In this document: positions 1 to 8,244 of the stretch, piece after piece | Layout of the letters: each line of letters opens with the position of its first letter | How positions within the stretch are numbered: the first letter of the stretch is position 1 | Source: Vibrio lentus | GTDB taxonomy: Bacteria > Pseudomonadota > Gammaproteobacteria > Enterobacterales > Vibrionaceae | DNA length: 38,635 bases | Reading direction: 5' to 3' | Assembly (NCBI RefSeq): GCF_002875945.1 | Contig: NZ_MCZK01000107.1 | Coordinates: forward strand, 1 to 38,635 | Made by a program: the position numbers and the translations under genes | Notes under the pieces: generated by a model | Databases searched by the model: none | What the model saw: the letters and a program-made list of their open reading frames with translations, nothing else | What the model was told of the DNA's origin: nothing

Positions 1-1315
1 AATTACGCAACAAAGCCACTCGACGTAGCAAGATCAGTCCGATTAGGTTCGGAATTGCCATTAGGCCGTTTACGATATCAGCCATCAGCCAGATCATGTC
101 GAGCTTTAAGAATGCACCAGAAGCAACCAACGCAATGAAGATGATCTTGTAAGGTAGAACCGCTTTAGTACCCAGCAAGAAAACAACACAGCGCTCACCA
201 TAGTAGTTCCAGCCTAAAATCGTGGTAAATGCAAAGAAGATTAAGCCAACAGAAACCAGCATAGGGCCAAGCGTGTCTGCATTCAGACCAACAGCAAATG
301 CATGAGTGGTCATCGCAGCACCAGAAAGGTCAGTCTGCCAAGCGCCCGTTAAGATAAGCGCTAAACCTGTCATCGTACAGATGATGATGGTATCGAAGAA
401 GGTACCGGTCATAGAGACGAGCCCTTGCTTCACGCATGAGTCCGTTTTTGCTGCTGCTGCTGCCATTGGCGCACTACCTAGGCCTGATTCGTTCGAGAAT
501 ACACCACGAGCGATACCTGACTGGATAGCAAGCATGATGCTCGCACCAAAGAAACCACCGGTTGCTGCCGTGTTGGTAAACGCAGAGGTCACAACAAGGG
601 TAATGGCATTGAGCAGTTGGTCAGCATTGGAAACCAGCACGCTTAAACACGCGACGATGTACATGATTGCCATGGTAGGAACGACTTTTCCTGCGACCTT
701 AGCGATAGATTGAATACCACCAAGGGTGACAACTGCCACCAATATCGTAAGAACGACAGCAGACATTTCACGAGAAGCACCAAATGAAATTTCAGTCGCG
801 TCTAAGATAGCGTTAACTTGTGGGAAGGTACCAATACCGAAGCAGGCAACCCCCAAAGCGAACACAGCGAACATTACCGCTAACACTCTTGAGCCGACAC
901 CGTATTGCAAGTAATACATTGGGCCGCCAACCATTTCGCCATTGCTATCGGTTCTACGGTATTTAACAGCAAGTAGACATTCTGCGTATTTGGTTGCCAT
1001 ACCAAAGACAGCGGCAAGCCACATCCAGAATAGGGCACCAGGGCCACCAATCTTGATTGCGGTCGCTACACCTACGATATTACCTGTACCAATTGTTGCG
1101 GAAAGCGCTGTACACAAAGCGGCGAAGCTTGATACGTCACCCGTGCCGGATTTGTCTTTGGTGAACACCATTTTTAACGCAGTTGGAAGGTGTCTAAACT
1201 GGAGTAAGCCTAAACGAAAAGTGAAGTAAACACCGGTGCCAACTAATAGGATAAGTAGCGGTGGTCCCCAAACGAATTGGTTGATGGTTTGAAGTGTAGC
1301 TTGTAGGTGGTTCAT
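1..1315 (-). CDS. Na+/alanine-glycine symporter, AGCS family (3' end outside window)
   Basis: Inner-membrane cotransporter importing a small neutral amino acid (alanine or glycine) with sodium. About 438 codons are visible and the frame is still open at the left edge, so the last helices and C-terminus are missing (family length about 450-540). Sequence signs are the AGCS blocks: GTGNIVGVATAIKIGGPGALFW near residues 74-95, GGPMYYLQYG, and the FSNESGLGSAPMAAAAAKT block typical of the family. The start ATG at 1315 follows a strong ribosome site (AAGGGGA, 6 nt upstream). Translation starts about 125 nt downstream of a tandem glycine riboswitch, which makes glycine the most likely substrate or at least the control signal. 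Lower similarity to the second AGCS gene at 3544-5085 shows these are paralogues, not a recent duplication. Confidence 0.93.
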   Translation of the reverse strand, partial: MNHLQATLQTINQFVWGPPLLILLVGTGVYFTFRLGLLQFRHLPTALKMVFTKDKSGTGDVSSFAALCTALSATIGTGNIVGVATAIKIGGPGALFWMWLAAVFGMATKYAECLLAVKYRRTDSNGEMVGGPMYYLQYGVGSRVLAVMFAVFALGVACFGIGTFPQVNAILDATEISFGASREMSAVVLTILVAVVTLGGIQSIAKVAGKVVPTMAIMYIVACLSVLVSNADQLLNAITLVVTSAFTNTAATGGFFGASIMLAIQSGIARGVFSNESGLGSAPMAAAAAKTDSCVKQGLVSMTGTFFDTIIICTMTGLALILTGAWQTDLSGAAMTTHAFAVGLNADTLGPMLVSVGLIFFAFTTILGWNYYGERCVVFLLGTKAVLPYKIIFIALVASGAFLKLDMIWLMADIVNGLMAIPNLIGLILLRRVALLRN

Positions 1316-1444
1316 AGTTTCCCCTTAATAAATTAAAAATTTAAGGAGAAGAGGGAAGGCAGTGCAGATCACAGGGATCGATAGCACTACTTAATACATA
1401 CGGATTTCTAGATAGAATTCTTTTGTTAATTAAGGCTGTTGCTT

Positions 1445-1693
1445 TCCACTCCTCTGTCCTTTTGCGTGAGAGTTTCACTTAGCGAATCACTTATAGATAA
1501 GTAACGGGCACTAAGCTTGCTCCTTCGGCGACCGATCTAACGGTTCTCTCCAGAGGTTCCTCCAACGACAGTCCTCACTTTTCTGGATTTCCCCAGCATA
1601 AAGCGCCTGAAAGATTTACTTCTTCGGCGGGTTTATCTAACTAAATGTTAATATTTAGTTAAAAAACCACTCTCCTGCAGTCTTCATCGGAAC
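1445..1693 (-). promoter_or_regulatory. Tandem glycine riboswitch
   Basis: Read on the minus strand, two aptamer-like modules follow each other in the leader of the AGCS symporter. The downstream module (about 1451-1556) is bounded by a CCTCTG/CAGAGG P1 stem and contains GGAGAGAACC, GTCGCCGAAGGAGCAA and ACTCTCACGCAAAAGGACAGAGG, which are the conserved glycine-aptamer blocks. The upstream module (about 1565-1690) has GGAGAG, CCCGCCGAAGAAG, CTTTCAGGC and a CCAGAAAAGTGAGGACTG end. The classic V. cholerae tandem glycine riboswitch precedes the same kind of gene. I see no clear terminator between aptamer II and the ATG, so whether it acts on transcription or translation, and in which direction, is not visible. 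The aptamer I borders are approximate. Confidence 0.93.
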
Positions 1694-1865
1694 AATTACC
1701 TAAATAATCAGGTAATCTGTAGGCGTATCCTAGATCATATAAAATGTGATGTCAGCTACAAAATATCTGTTTGCTCAAATGTTGTTCAACTAAATGATCA
1801 AACAACGAGTCTCTGACGTAACTTGCTTATTTAAATGGTATAAAATAGAGAAACAAGGAGGAGTT

Positions 1866-2024
1866 ATGACTCGATTAATAGCGATTGTTTTTTTATTGGC
1901 TTTGGCATTTGTGCTGTTTCGTTACCGGACAAACGAAAAACTGCAAAAATGGGTAGTGATTGTTATCGTTAGCAGCTTCCTTTTGTATACTGCCAGCCTG
2001 ATGATTTCGGAGTTAACTCGTTAA
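1866..2024 (+). CDS. Small two-helix membrane protein, 52 aa
   Basis: Unrecognised small protein. The upstream in-frame ATG at 1794 is less likely as a start, because a textbook ribosome site (AAGGAGGAG) sits 3-5 nt before the ATG at 1866. The 52-residue product has two hydrophobic segments (about residues 2-17 and 28-46) separated by a short basic stretch, RYRTNEKLQKW, so it is probably an inner-membrane hairpin with both ends on the same side. It is transcribed away from the glycine-riboswitch leader. The strong translation signal and clean two-helix pattern support a real gene; its role is unknown. Confidence 0.7.
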   Translation: MTRLIAIVFLLALAFVLFRYRTNEKLQKWVVIVIVSSFLLYTASLMISELTR

Positions 2025-2062
2025 ATCTGTCTGTGAGCAGATAGGATAAACGTGTTGGCAAA

Positions 2063-2085
2063 GCTCAAGTGCTTCTGACTTGAGC
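2063..2085 (+). other. Hairpin downstream of the 52-aa gene
   Basis: Perfect 8-bp stem GCTCAAGT / ACTTGAGC with a 7-nt loop, about 40 nt after the stop codon. No T-tract follows (GATAGG), so it is not a convincing intrinsic terminator; it may be an RNA 3'-end or stability hairpin. Confidence 0.35.
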
Positions 2086-2110
2086 GATAGGTTTAACTGA
2101 ACCTACATTA

Positions 2111-2140
2111 TCAGTATCAGTATCAGTATCAGTATCAGTA
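2111..2140 (+). repeat. Hexanucleotide tandem repeat (TCAGTA)5
   Basis: Five perfect copies of TCAGTA followed by two degenerate copies (TTGGTA, TTAGTG). The tract ends about 57 nt before the GTG start of the coiled-coil protein gene, so copy-number change would alter its promoter or leader, not its frame. No similar tract lies elsewhere in the window. Confidence 0.9.
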
Positions 2141-2197
2141 TTGGTATTAGTGCCAGTGACCGCGTAACGTTAAACATATTTTTGGGAGTACCCGCTA

Positions 2198-2932
2198 GTG
2201 AACCAGCAATCTGGACAAGGCGAACAAGATGAAGTGGTTGTTATTGAAGAACGCGATAAGCGCAGTCAGCTTTATATCGGCATTGCTGCGGTTATAGGTT
2301 TAGCTCTAGGTGGCTTAATCGGTTCGACATTGACGGCTTCGAAGTGGGAGTCCACTTATCAGGTACTCGAAACTCGTTATCAAGAATTGCGCGACAGCAA
2401 AACCGAATTGATGACATCAGTTGAAGCTAAAGTGGCAGAGGTCGATACCGAGATCGATGCAAAAGTAGAAGCCGCTTTAGTGAAACAGACAGAAGCGCAT
2501 CAAAAAGAACTGAAAGATTTAGAAAAGCAGTCTGCCGTTTTAGAAAAAGCGAATTATTCATTAGAGCAACAGCTTAATGAGCAAAAACAAACACTAGAAG
2601 AGACTCAGCAAAATAATCAAAAGCTGAATCGTCAAGCTGACATGCAATCGACCCTTTTTGAACGTTCACGTGAAGTCTTCCGAAAAGAATTACAGATATC
2701 TCAAGAACTTGAGAAACTTGAAAAAGAAAGAGATGAGCTTGAACAGAGCCTTGGTGCATTGAAAAAGGCGTGTGATGTTTTCTTAGATGGCACATCGTGG
2801 GATGCGAAATCGGACGCTTGTGAGAAACAAGATAACGCGAACTCTCGACTGAGTGACATCAGACAAATGATTGAAGTTCACACTATGGATCTCAAGCAGA
2901 TCAAAACACTAACCGAAGAAATGGGTTTATAG
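2198..2932 (+). CDS. Membrane-anchored coiled-coil protein, 244 aa
   Basis: Unrecognised. The GTG start at 2198 is supported by GGGAG 9 nt upstream. After an acidic N-terminal tail (about residues 1-22) comes one transmembrane segment (about 26-45, YIGIAAVIGLALGGLIGSTL), then a long charged heptad-rich region (about 50-185, rich in E, K and Q) predicted to form a coiled coil. A short C-terminal part holds two cysteines (C192 and C208) that could form a disulfide if this part is periplasmic. The expected topology is N-in with a periplasmic coiled coil. A hexanucleotide repeat lies in its upstream region and a strong terminator follows. Proteins of this shape often act as envelope spacers or scaffolds, but no family can be named. 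Confidence 0.85.
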   Translation: MNQQSGQGEQDEVVVIEERDKRSQLYIGIAAVIGLALGGLIGSTLTASKWESTYQVLETRYQELRDSKTELMTSVEAKVAEVDTEIDAKVEAALVKQTEAHQKELKDLEKQSAVLEKANYSLEQQLNEQKQTLEETQQNNQKLNRQADMQSTLFERSREVFRKELQISQELEKLEKERDELEQSLGALKKACDVFLDGTSWDAKSDACEKQDNANSRLSDIRQMIEVHTMDLKQIKTLTEEMGL

Positions 2933-2973
2933 ACCCAAACCTTTAACTCATTCGTCTTTAGCTATAGCTATTC

Positions 2974-3008
2974 AAACGCCCACATCATGAAAATGATGTG
3001 GGCGTTTT
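2974..3008 (+). terminator. Intrinsic terminator after the coiled-coil gene
   Basis: Perfect 15-bp stem (AAACGCCCACATCAT and its complement) closed by a GAAA tetraloop and ending in a T-run, 41 nt after the stop. The A-rich 5' arm would also allow function on the minus strand. Confidence 0.93.
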
Positions 3009-3257
3009 TCGTTCCAGATGGTTTATTTCTGCTGCTAATTGGTTTCGTAGCATGGCTCATAACCGTTTTCACACTATTGCCAAGCTATTCGTGATTAAAG
3101 CTGTAAAATAGTCCTAATATGTGATTAATTGAATATTTGGTGACTTTGCACGCATATTTATAGGGTTGAGAAACAGCATAATAGCGGTGTTCTAGGATGA
3201 ACACGCGGTCTGTTGTCATTCTTTGATTAGACCATCTCAATGGACAGGGATTAAACC

Positions 3258-3434
3258 ATGAATGAATATCTGTGTGAGAACTGCACCGTAGCCTATTGTT
3301 TTGACGATTGTAATTCGCCATTGGCGCAACGAGAAATGATTGAAGTAGAAGAAGCGGTGGATCGTAAAAAAGTAAACCAAGAACCTGAGCGGCTTGAACA
3401 AGAAAAGCCAGATACAAAAATCCCTACGAGCTAA
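3258..3434 (+). CDS. Four-cysteine small protein, 58 aa
   Basis: A small ORF supported by a purine-rich ribosome site (CAGGGA, 9-14 nt before the ATG) and a terminator-like hairpin at its end. The product starts MNEYLCENCTVAYCFDDC: cysteines C6, C9, C14 and C18 in a C-x2-C-x4-C-x3-C pattern, followed by a highly charged E/K-rich tail with no hydrophobic segment. The cysteine spacing suggests a small metal-binding (zinc or iron) knuckle or a redox peptide; this is inference. It converges with the AGCS symporter gene downstream. Function and family are not recognised. Confidence 0.65.
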   Translation: MNEYLCENCTVAYCFDDCNSPLAQREMIEVEEAVDRKKVNQEPERLEQEKPDTKIPTS

Positions 3435-3456
3435 ATCATCAGCCAATAGGGATTTT
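3417..3456. terminator. Probable bidirectional terminator between converging genes
   Basis: Perfect 10-bp stem AAAATCCCTA / TAGGGATTTT with a 20-nt loop. The 5' arm overlaps the last codons of the 58-aa gene, and the second arm ends in TTTT. It lies between that gene and the converging symporter gene, so it may serve both strands. The long loop lowers confidence. Confidence 0.5.
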
Positions 3457-3543
3457 AGATATGTTGCAGTACTGTTCTCGCTTTCTCAAGCAAAGGGTAT
3501 TACAAAAATTTTTAGAACAGTGTTATTAACGACAATCGATAAG

Positions 3544-5085
3544 CTATTTATCGTAAGTCTTGATTTCGCCTGATTTCACACGAGCAACAAATGATTGCAG
3601 TTCTTTCTTCACAACAGGCATTAAGAAGTACAGACCAAGAATGTTGAAGATAGACATCGCAAAGATAGCCGCATCAGAGAAGTCGATTACCGCGCCAAAC
3701 TGAATCGTCGCACCAATAACCACAAACACACAGAACATCACTTTGAAAATCAGTTCCGTTGTTTTGCCTTCACCAAATAGGTAAGTCCAAGCCTTAAGAC
3801 CGTAGTACGACCAAGAAATCATTGTCGAAAACGCAAACATGATTACTGCAAGAGCGAGTGTGTATTTAAACACTTCTGCAGTTTCAGTAAACGATGCAGC
3901 AGTCAGTGTCACACCTGTTAAACCTGTTCCATCGAATGGACCTACGTTTAAGCCAGCGATAGTGATAACCAATGCTGTCATTGTACAAATGATTACCGTA
4001 TCAACGAATGGTTCTAATAATGATACAAGACCTTCGGTGATTGGTTCTTTTGTTTTTACGGCTGAGTGAGCGATTGCTGCTGAACCTACACCGGCTTCGT
4101 TTGAGAACGTAGCACGTTTCAGACCTTGGATTAACGCACCAATAAATCCGCCAACCACACCTTCACCAGTAAATGCACCTGTAAAGATTGCACTGAACGC
4201 GGGACCCACTTGATCAAGGTTAGAACCGATAACAATGAGAGCCATACCGATATACAGAGCAGCCATCCAAGGAACAACTTTTTCTGTTACCGATGCAATA
4301 GAAGGCATACCGCCAACAATAACGGAAAACACTAAGGTAGCAAGTACAAGTCCTGTGATAACACCGTATTCACTTGGGACATCAAATGCGTAAGTGAGCA
4401 TGGCATGTGCTTGGTTCGCTTGGAACATGTTACCGCCGCCCAATGCACCTAAAATACACATTAATGCAAAACCAATAGCAAGGACTTTACCTAGTCCGCC
4501 TAAACCTCTTTCACCCAAGCCTTGGCTCAAGTAGTACATTGGACCACCCGAAACGACACCTGAAGGTAAAATGGTTCGGTATTTCACACCTAAGGTACAC
4601 TCACAGAACTTAGAAGCCATACCAAGAAGGCCACACAAGATCATCCAGAATGTCGCGCCAGGGCCACCAATCGCGAGTGCAGCACCTACACCTGCAATAT
4701 TACCAAGTCCGACAGTTCCTGAAAGCGCTGTTGTTAACGCTTGAAAGTGAGAAACTTCGCCATCTTCTTTGGAGTTAGGGTCGGTATACTTACCTTTGAT
4801 AATGTCTATCGCCATACCAACACGTTTAAATTGAACAAAGCCAAAATAAACAGTGAAGATAATTGCAGCGAGCAAGAGCCAACCAACAATGATTGGGAAG
4901 TTTGCTTCACCAAGCGGAACACTTTTAAATATTAATCCAACGAACCACCCTGTGTAGTCATTGAAAAAACCATCAACACTTTTACTTAAGTTACTGATAC
5001 CTTGGCTAAATGATCCTTCTTCTGCAAATGCACTGGAACTAAACAATAATATAAACCCAAAAAATAATTCACGTATGTTTTTCAT
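3544..5085 (-). CDS. Na+/alanine-type symporter, AGCS family
   Basis: Complete 513-residue sodium:amino-acid symporter of the inner membrane. Family blocks are present: LSGTVGLGNIAGVGAALAIGGPG near residues 120-145, GGPMYYLSQG, and FSNEAGVGSAAIAHSAVKT. Unlike the paralogue at 1-1315 it carries an N-terminal signal-like hydrophobic segment (MKNIRELFFGFILLFSSSAFA) and a roughly 45-residue periplasmic-looking linker before the first core helix, so it belongs to the longer DagA-like subgroup. The ATG follows AGGGAAAACC. No riboswitch is visible upstream. It stands alone, with a long AT-rich gap upstream. The exact substrate cannot be read from the sequence; alanine is the usual assumption. Confidence 0.93.
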   Translation of the reverse strand: MKNIRELFFGFILLFSSSAFAEEGSFSQGISNLSKSVDGFFNDYTGWFVGLIFKSVPLGEANFPIIVGWLLLAAIIFTVYFGFVQFKRVGMAIDIIKGKYTDPNSKEDGEVSHFQALTTALSGTVGLGNIAGVGAALAIGGPGATFWMILCGLLGMASKFCECTLGVKYRTILPSGVVSGGPMYYLSQGLGERGLGGLGKVLAIGFALMCILGALGGGNMFQANQAHAMLTYAFDVPSEYGVITGLVLATLVFSVIVGGMPSIASVTEKVVPWMAALYIGMALIVIGSNLDQVGPAFSAIFTGAFTGEGVVGGFIGALIQGLKRATFSNEAGVGSAAIAHSAVKTKEPITEGLVSLLEPFVDTVIICTMTALVITIAGLNVGPFDGTGLTGVTLTAASFTETAEVFKYTLALAVIMFAFSTMISWSYYGLKAWTYLFGEGKTTELIFKVMFCVFVVIGATIQFGAVIDFSDAAIFAMSIFNILGLYFLMPVVKKELQSFVARVKSGEIKTYDK

Positions 5086-5664
5086 GGTTTTCCCTGTCTT
5101 TTTATTAAATTATGTTTGCTACTGTTGTGTTTGTTTTCTATTTGATTTTTATATTTTAGTGATTTATCTACTTCATTTGACGGCAACACAAACGGCTGTA
5201 TCTAAGTCTAAAAACGAAATAAAGATAAGTACTGATCTTGTTTTATATGGATATCCTTTTGGTATGTGGACCAATAAGACTATGGCATTCGGTTAGCTAA
5301 GTCCTACTGATAATCCTATACATAAAAATAATACCAACAAAGAAATTTTTACAATAAATTTACATTTGTTCGGGTTTTGTCATTGTTTTGGAATAAGTCG
5401 GCGGATTTTTTCTTGTAAATGGCATATGCAGTCGCAGCTATAGCAACTGGTGCATTTCGTTATGTAGGCGTTTTTATCCTTGCTTAAAACGCTTTTTATT
5501 AAACCTTGAATCGTGATTTTGTAATCAAAGCGATCTAAGTTGGAGAGCGATGGAAGAAGAGGCCTGAGAGTGATAGATAATAGGAAAGTAGGCGATTTTG
5601 AATATCTAATATGTTCTTGGCGGTTTTAAACATTCGATACTGAGGATGTAATCGGAACTGAGGG
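5086..5664. other. AT-rich intergenic region, no convincing gene
   Basis: About 580 bp upstream of the second AGCS gene. It should contain that gene's promoter (minus strand), but no confident -35/-10 pair, operator or RNA element was recognised. The only short plus-strand ORFs here are a 22-codon frame near 5417 and the tail of a frame antisense to the symporter; neither has a ribosome site. Confidence 0.5.
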
Positions 5665-5698
5665 CATTAAAAAAGCCCTTTATCAGAGCTTTTTAATG
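5665..5698 (-). terminator. Terminator of the export operon
   Basis: Hairpin on the minus strand pairing CATTAAAAAGCTC with the complementary AGGGCTTTTTTAATG, with an imperfect centre around the TGATAA loop, ending in a T-rich arm. It lies about 50 nt beyond the stop codon of the last permease gene. Confidence 0.75.
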
Positions 5699-5745
5699 GT
5701 TTTTGATCAGCGGGAAGTCTTGTGCTTGCTACTAGAACCTAGCGT

Positions 5746-6924
5746 CTAAACAGCTCGATGACTGGAACCGGCACTATTACCAGCAGTACCTTTACTCGAT
5801 TTGTGGTAGAGCTTGAGTGCCAGCAACGAACCCCATAGCAGAACTTGTCCCCATAATAGGGTCCATTGAGGGGCGACTTCTTGCCAAGATGCACCCATTT
5901 GATTAAGTGCCAAGAAACCTTGGATAGCTGGAGTACTTGGGAAGAGCTGCGACAACAAGACTAACCATTGAGGCATCATTTCAACGGGCCAGATAAACCC
6001 AGACGAGAAGATCAGTGGCATTGAACTGATTAACACCACCACAGTGACCAGTTCTCTTCTTGGTACTAACTCACCAATAAATATCCCGATCAAACAACTG
6101 GCTAATAAGAAGGGCAGTAATAAGGTCAAAATTTGTGTTGTTGAGGCGAGCAGGTTAATTCCATACATCGAAAAGCTTGCGCCGAAATAGTACATGGACA
6201 ACAAGTAATAAATGCCCACTAAAGTACAGCAGCGAGCAAGCATCAGTTTCGCGGGAGATGTTTTGCTCCAATAGCCAAACGTTGATTGAGCGTTTTGTGT
6301 TGCGCCAACCAAACCAGAAGCCATGGCTAAGGTTTGTTGTAGGATCAACACAAATACCGCGGGAACCACGTAATCGATGTATCCCATGCGACTATTGAAG
6401 GTTGGCTTTAGGTTTAAGCTAAACGCGCTGTAGCCTTTGGCTGCTGATTCTAATGGCAGACCTTCGACCAACAAGTGACTGACCTTAACTTGTGCGGCTA
6501 ACGTGCCTCCAGCCTTAGCAAGCCCTTCAACAATGGTTCCGTACACTAAGAAGTAAGAGGCATCGCCTGCATAAGAGAGCGTTGGGCTTTTACCAAGAAG
6601 TAAGTCTTTATAGAAATTTTCAGGGATGACGATAAACCCGCCAATCTCTTGGTCAAGAACGGCTTGTTTGGCATCTTCAATAGCAGAATCTCGACGCACT
6701 AAGTCGATTTGAGACGTGGCATCGACCATTCGTTCCAACTGGTAGCTGCTTTGACTTTTGTCCAAGTTCACAACCGAAGCTTTCAATTGTTCAGGTACTT
6801 GGTTTGCGTAAGGCAACGGATACAAGAATGAATAGAAGACCACACCGCCGAACACGGTGAGCAATACAACGGGATTACGCAGAACAGCTAAGAGTTCTTG
6901 CTTGAGCAGTTGAGTAAAGCTCAT
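5746..6924 (-). CDS. ABC-2 type permease (YhhJ-like), second of pair
   Basis: 392-residue inner-membrane protein of the ABC-2 membrane family. It has one N-terminal helix (about residues 17-35), a large periplasmic domain (about 36-180) with the motif GGFIVIPENFYKDLLLG, then five or six helices in the C-terminal half (about 185-375), including an LISSMPLIFSSGFIWPVEMMP block typical of drug- or polymer-exporting ABC-2 permeases. Its ATG overlaps the stop of the preceding permease gene (ATGA, 4 nt), so the two are translationally coupled. It is the last gene of the operon. The two permeases share the periplasmic pattern VIP-x2-F-x2-D-x2-LG-x2-P and are old paralogues that probably heterodimerise. 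No nucleotide-binding domain is fused to it or encoded nearby. Confidence 0.9.
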   Translation of the reverse strand: MSFTQLLKQELLAVLRNPVVLLTVFGGVVFYSFLYPLPYANQVPEQLKASVVNLDKSQSSYQLERMVDATSQIDLVRRDSAIEDAKQAVLDQEIGGFIVIPENFYKDLLLGKSPTLSYAGDASYFLVYGTIVEGLAKAGGTLAAQVKVSHLLVEGLPLESAAKGYSAFSLNLKPTFNSRMGYIDYVVPAVFVLILQQTLAMASGLVGATQNAQSTFGYWSKTSPAKLMLARCCTLVGIYYLLSMYYFGASFSMYGINLLASTTQILTLLLPFLLASCLIGIFIGELVPRRELVTVVVLISSMPLIFSSGFIWPVEMMPQWLVLLSQLFPSTPAIQGFLALNQMGASWQEVAPQWTLLWGQVLLWGSLLALKLYHKSSKGTAGNSAGSSHRAV

Positions 6925-8237
6925 TGTTTTACTCCTTGTTGTTCTGATGCTTCTGGCTGTGTTGACGGCGTTGTTTTTGCAGATAAAGCGGCTTTTGCTG
7001 AAATAGCTGCTTTTGCAGATAGTTCAGCTTGCGCCAAGTGTTTCTTAATTAACATAACCACCACGAACGCAGGAACTGCGTACCACAACATGGAGGTGAG
7101 GCTGATTAGAGAGTGTGCCGCGCTCACGCCATAACTGGACTGCGCTGTTTGTACTTCGATGTAGTGGCTCACTGGCAGTAAGCTTCTCCAAACTTGAGCA
7201 GCCGTGTTCATGTCGGTTACTGGGAAGGTAATTCCCATGAATGCGAAACTTGGTGCGGTGAAAGCGCCCGCGAAACTCATAGCCCTAGCTGGATCAAGCG
7301 TTAAGAAGAAAAATAAACAACCCATGATGATGCAACTGATGACAGTAAGCAGCTGGGCGATCGTCAGTGCCATAAAGCTACCGTTGAATGGCCAATCTAA
7401 TAGGCCATAGAACCAGAAGCTAAAGGCAACACCAAACGCCAAAAACAAAGCCACATAAGGCGTTAATGTTGATGCCAGTGATTTGATAGGAGAGTTCGAT
7501 AGCCATGCTTTCAAACCGCGAGCTCGTACGTTCGCGGTTAAAACCAATATCGTGCCGACCACTATCATGATCTGCCATAACGCAGGAATAACGGCTGATA
7601 CCAAGAACTGCGCATAACTGGTGTTCTTATTAAACAATGGCGTGATCTGGCTTTGCACCGTGACCGCTTGCCCCAATGCCGATTGCACCGTGGTATCACC
7701 GTGTGAAAGCTGTTTCACCACTTCGAGTTGCGCGTTAAACGTGCCTTGAGCCTGCAACAGAGCCGAATTCACTAGTTTGCCGATCAAGATAAATTGGCTG
7801 TTGTAGAACACGGAAACTTGAGGGTTTAACCCTAAGTAAATATCTCGGTCAAAGTGTCTAGGTATGACGACATAGCCATAGATATCGCGTTCAATCATCG
7901 CCTTAGCTGCTTCGCTCGCCGAACTGTATTTCTGACTGACTTGCAGCGTCGGTGAGGCATCAACTAAGCGCGTGAACTGTTGCGAAATTTGGCTATGTTC
8001 AAGGTCAACTACCGCAACAGGTAAATCACGGGCGATGCCTTGTGAAAAAATCAGCCAAATACTGGCAGCAAGAAGCAAGGGTATCCAAGTTAGGCACGAC
8101 AACAACCACTTGTCTTTGCGGACAATTGCCCACTGCCTAAGCAAGGTACTCTTCACTCTATGATGCTCAGGTGATTGCGAACCTTTAGATTGCAAGCCTC
8201 TAGATTGCGAGCCTCTAGGTTGAAAGTTAGCAGACAT
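6921..8237 (-). CDS. ABC-2 type permease, first of pair, with repeat-extended termini
   Basis: 438-residue ABC-2 family membrane protein. The core (about residues 30-405) matches its downstream partner: an N-terminal helix (about 48-66), a periplasmic domain with YGYVVIPRHFDRDIYLG, and a C-terminal bundle of helices. Both ends carry low-complexity extensions: the N-terminus has RGSQS-RGLQS-KGSQS from three 15-bp repeats, and the C-terminus has SAKAAI-SAKAAL-SAK from 18-bp repeats. Both tails are predicted cytoplasmic, as is usual in the family. The ATG at 8237 has AGGTGAC upstream and lies 7 nt after the hlyD-like gene. Together with the next gene it should form the membrane channel of a TolC-dependent exporter. 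Confidence 0.9.
   Translation of the reverse strand: MSANFQPRGSQSRGLQSKGSQSPEHHRVKSTLLRQWAIVRKDKWLLSCLTWIPLLLAASIWLIFSQGIARDLPVAVVDLEHSQISQQFTRLVDASPTLQVSQKYSSASEAAKAMIERDIYGYVVIPRHFDRDIYLGLNPQVSVFYNSQFILIGKLVNSALLQAQGTFNAQLEVVKQLSHGDTTVQSALGQAVTVQSQITPLFNKNTSYAQFLVSAVIPALWQIMIVVGTILVLTANVRARGLKAWLSNSPIKSLASTLTPYVALFLAFGVAFSFWFYGLLDWPFNGSFMALTIAQLLTVISCIIMGCLFFFLTLDPARAMSFAGAFTAPSFAFMGITFPVTDMNTAAQVWRSLLPVSHYIEVQTAQSSYGVSAAHSLISLTSMLWYAVPAFVVVMLIKKHLAQAELSAKAAISAKAALSAKTTPSTQPEASEQQGVKQ
6982..7017. repeat. 18-bp tandem repeat inside permease C-terminal tail
   Basis: Two adjacent 18-nt units (6982-6999 and 7000-7017) plus partial copies on either side, encoding SAKAAI/SAKAAL. The unit is a multiple of three, so copy changes keep the frame. 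Confidence 0.7.
8173..8217. repeat. 15-bp tandem repeat inside permease N-terminal tail
   Basis: Three near-identical 15-nt units (GATTGCGARCCTYTA on the plus strand) at 8173-8187, 8188-8202 and 8203-8217, plus a partial fourth. They encode five-residue repeats RGSQS, RGLQS and KGSQS and keep the reading frame. Confidence 0.85.
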
Positions 8238-8244
8238 AAGTCAC

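Noticed and set aside
306..1229. Three plus-strand ORFs at the left end
   Set aside because: They lie antisense to the AGCS symporter gene, which shows clear family motifs on the minus strand.
5417..5485. 22-codon plus-strand ORF
   Set aside because: Too short, no ribosome site and no recognisable sequence.
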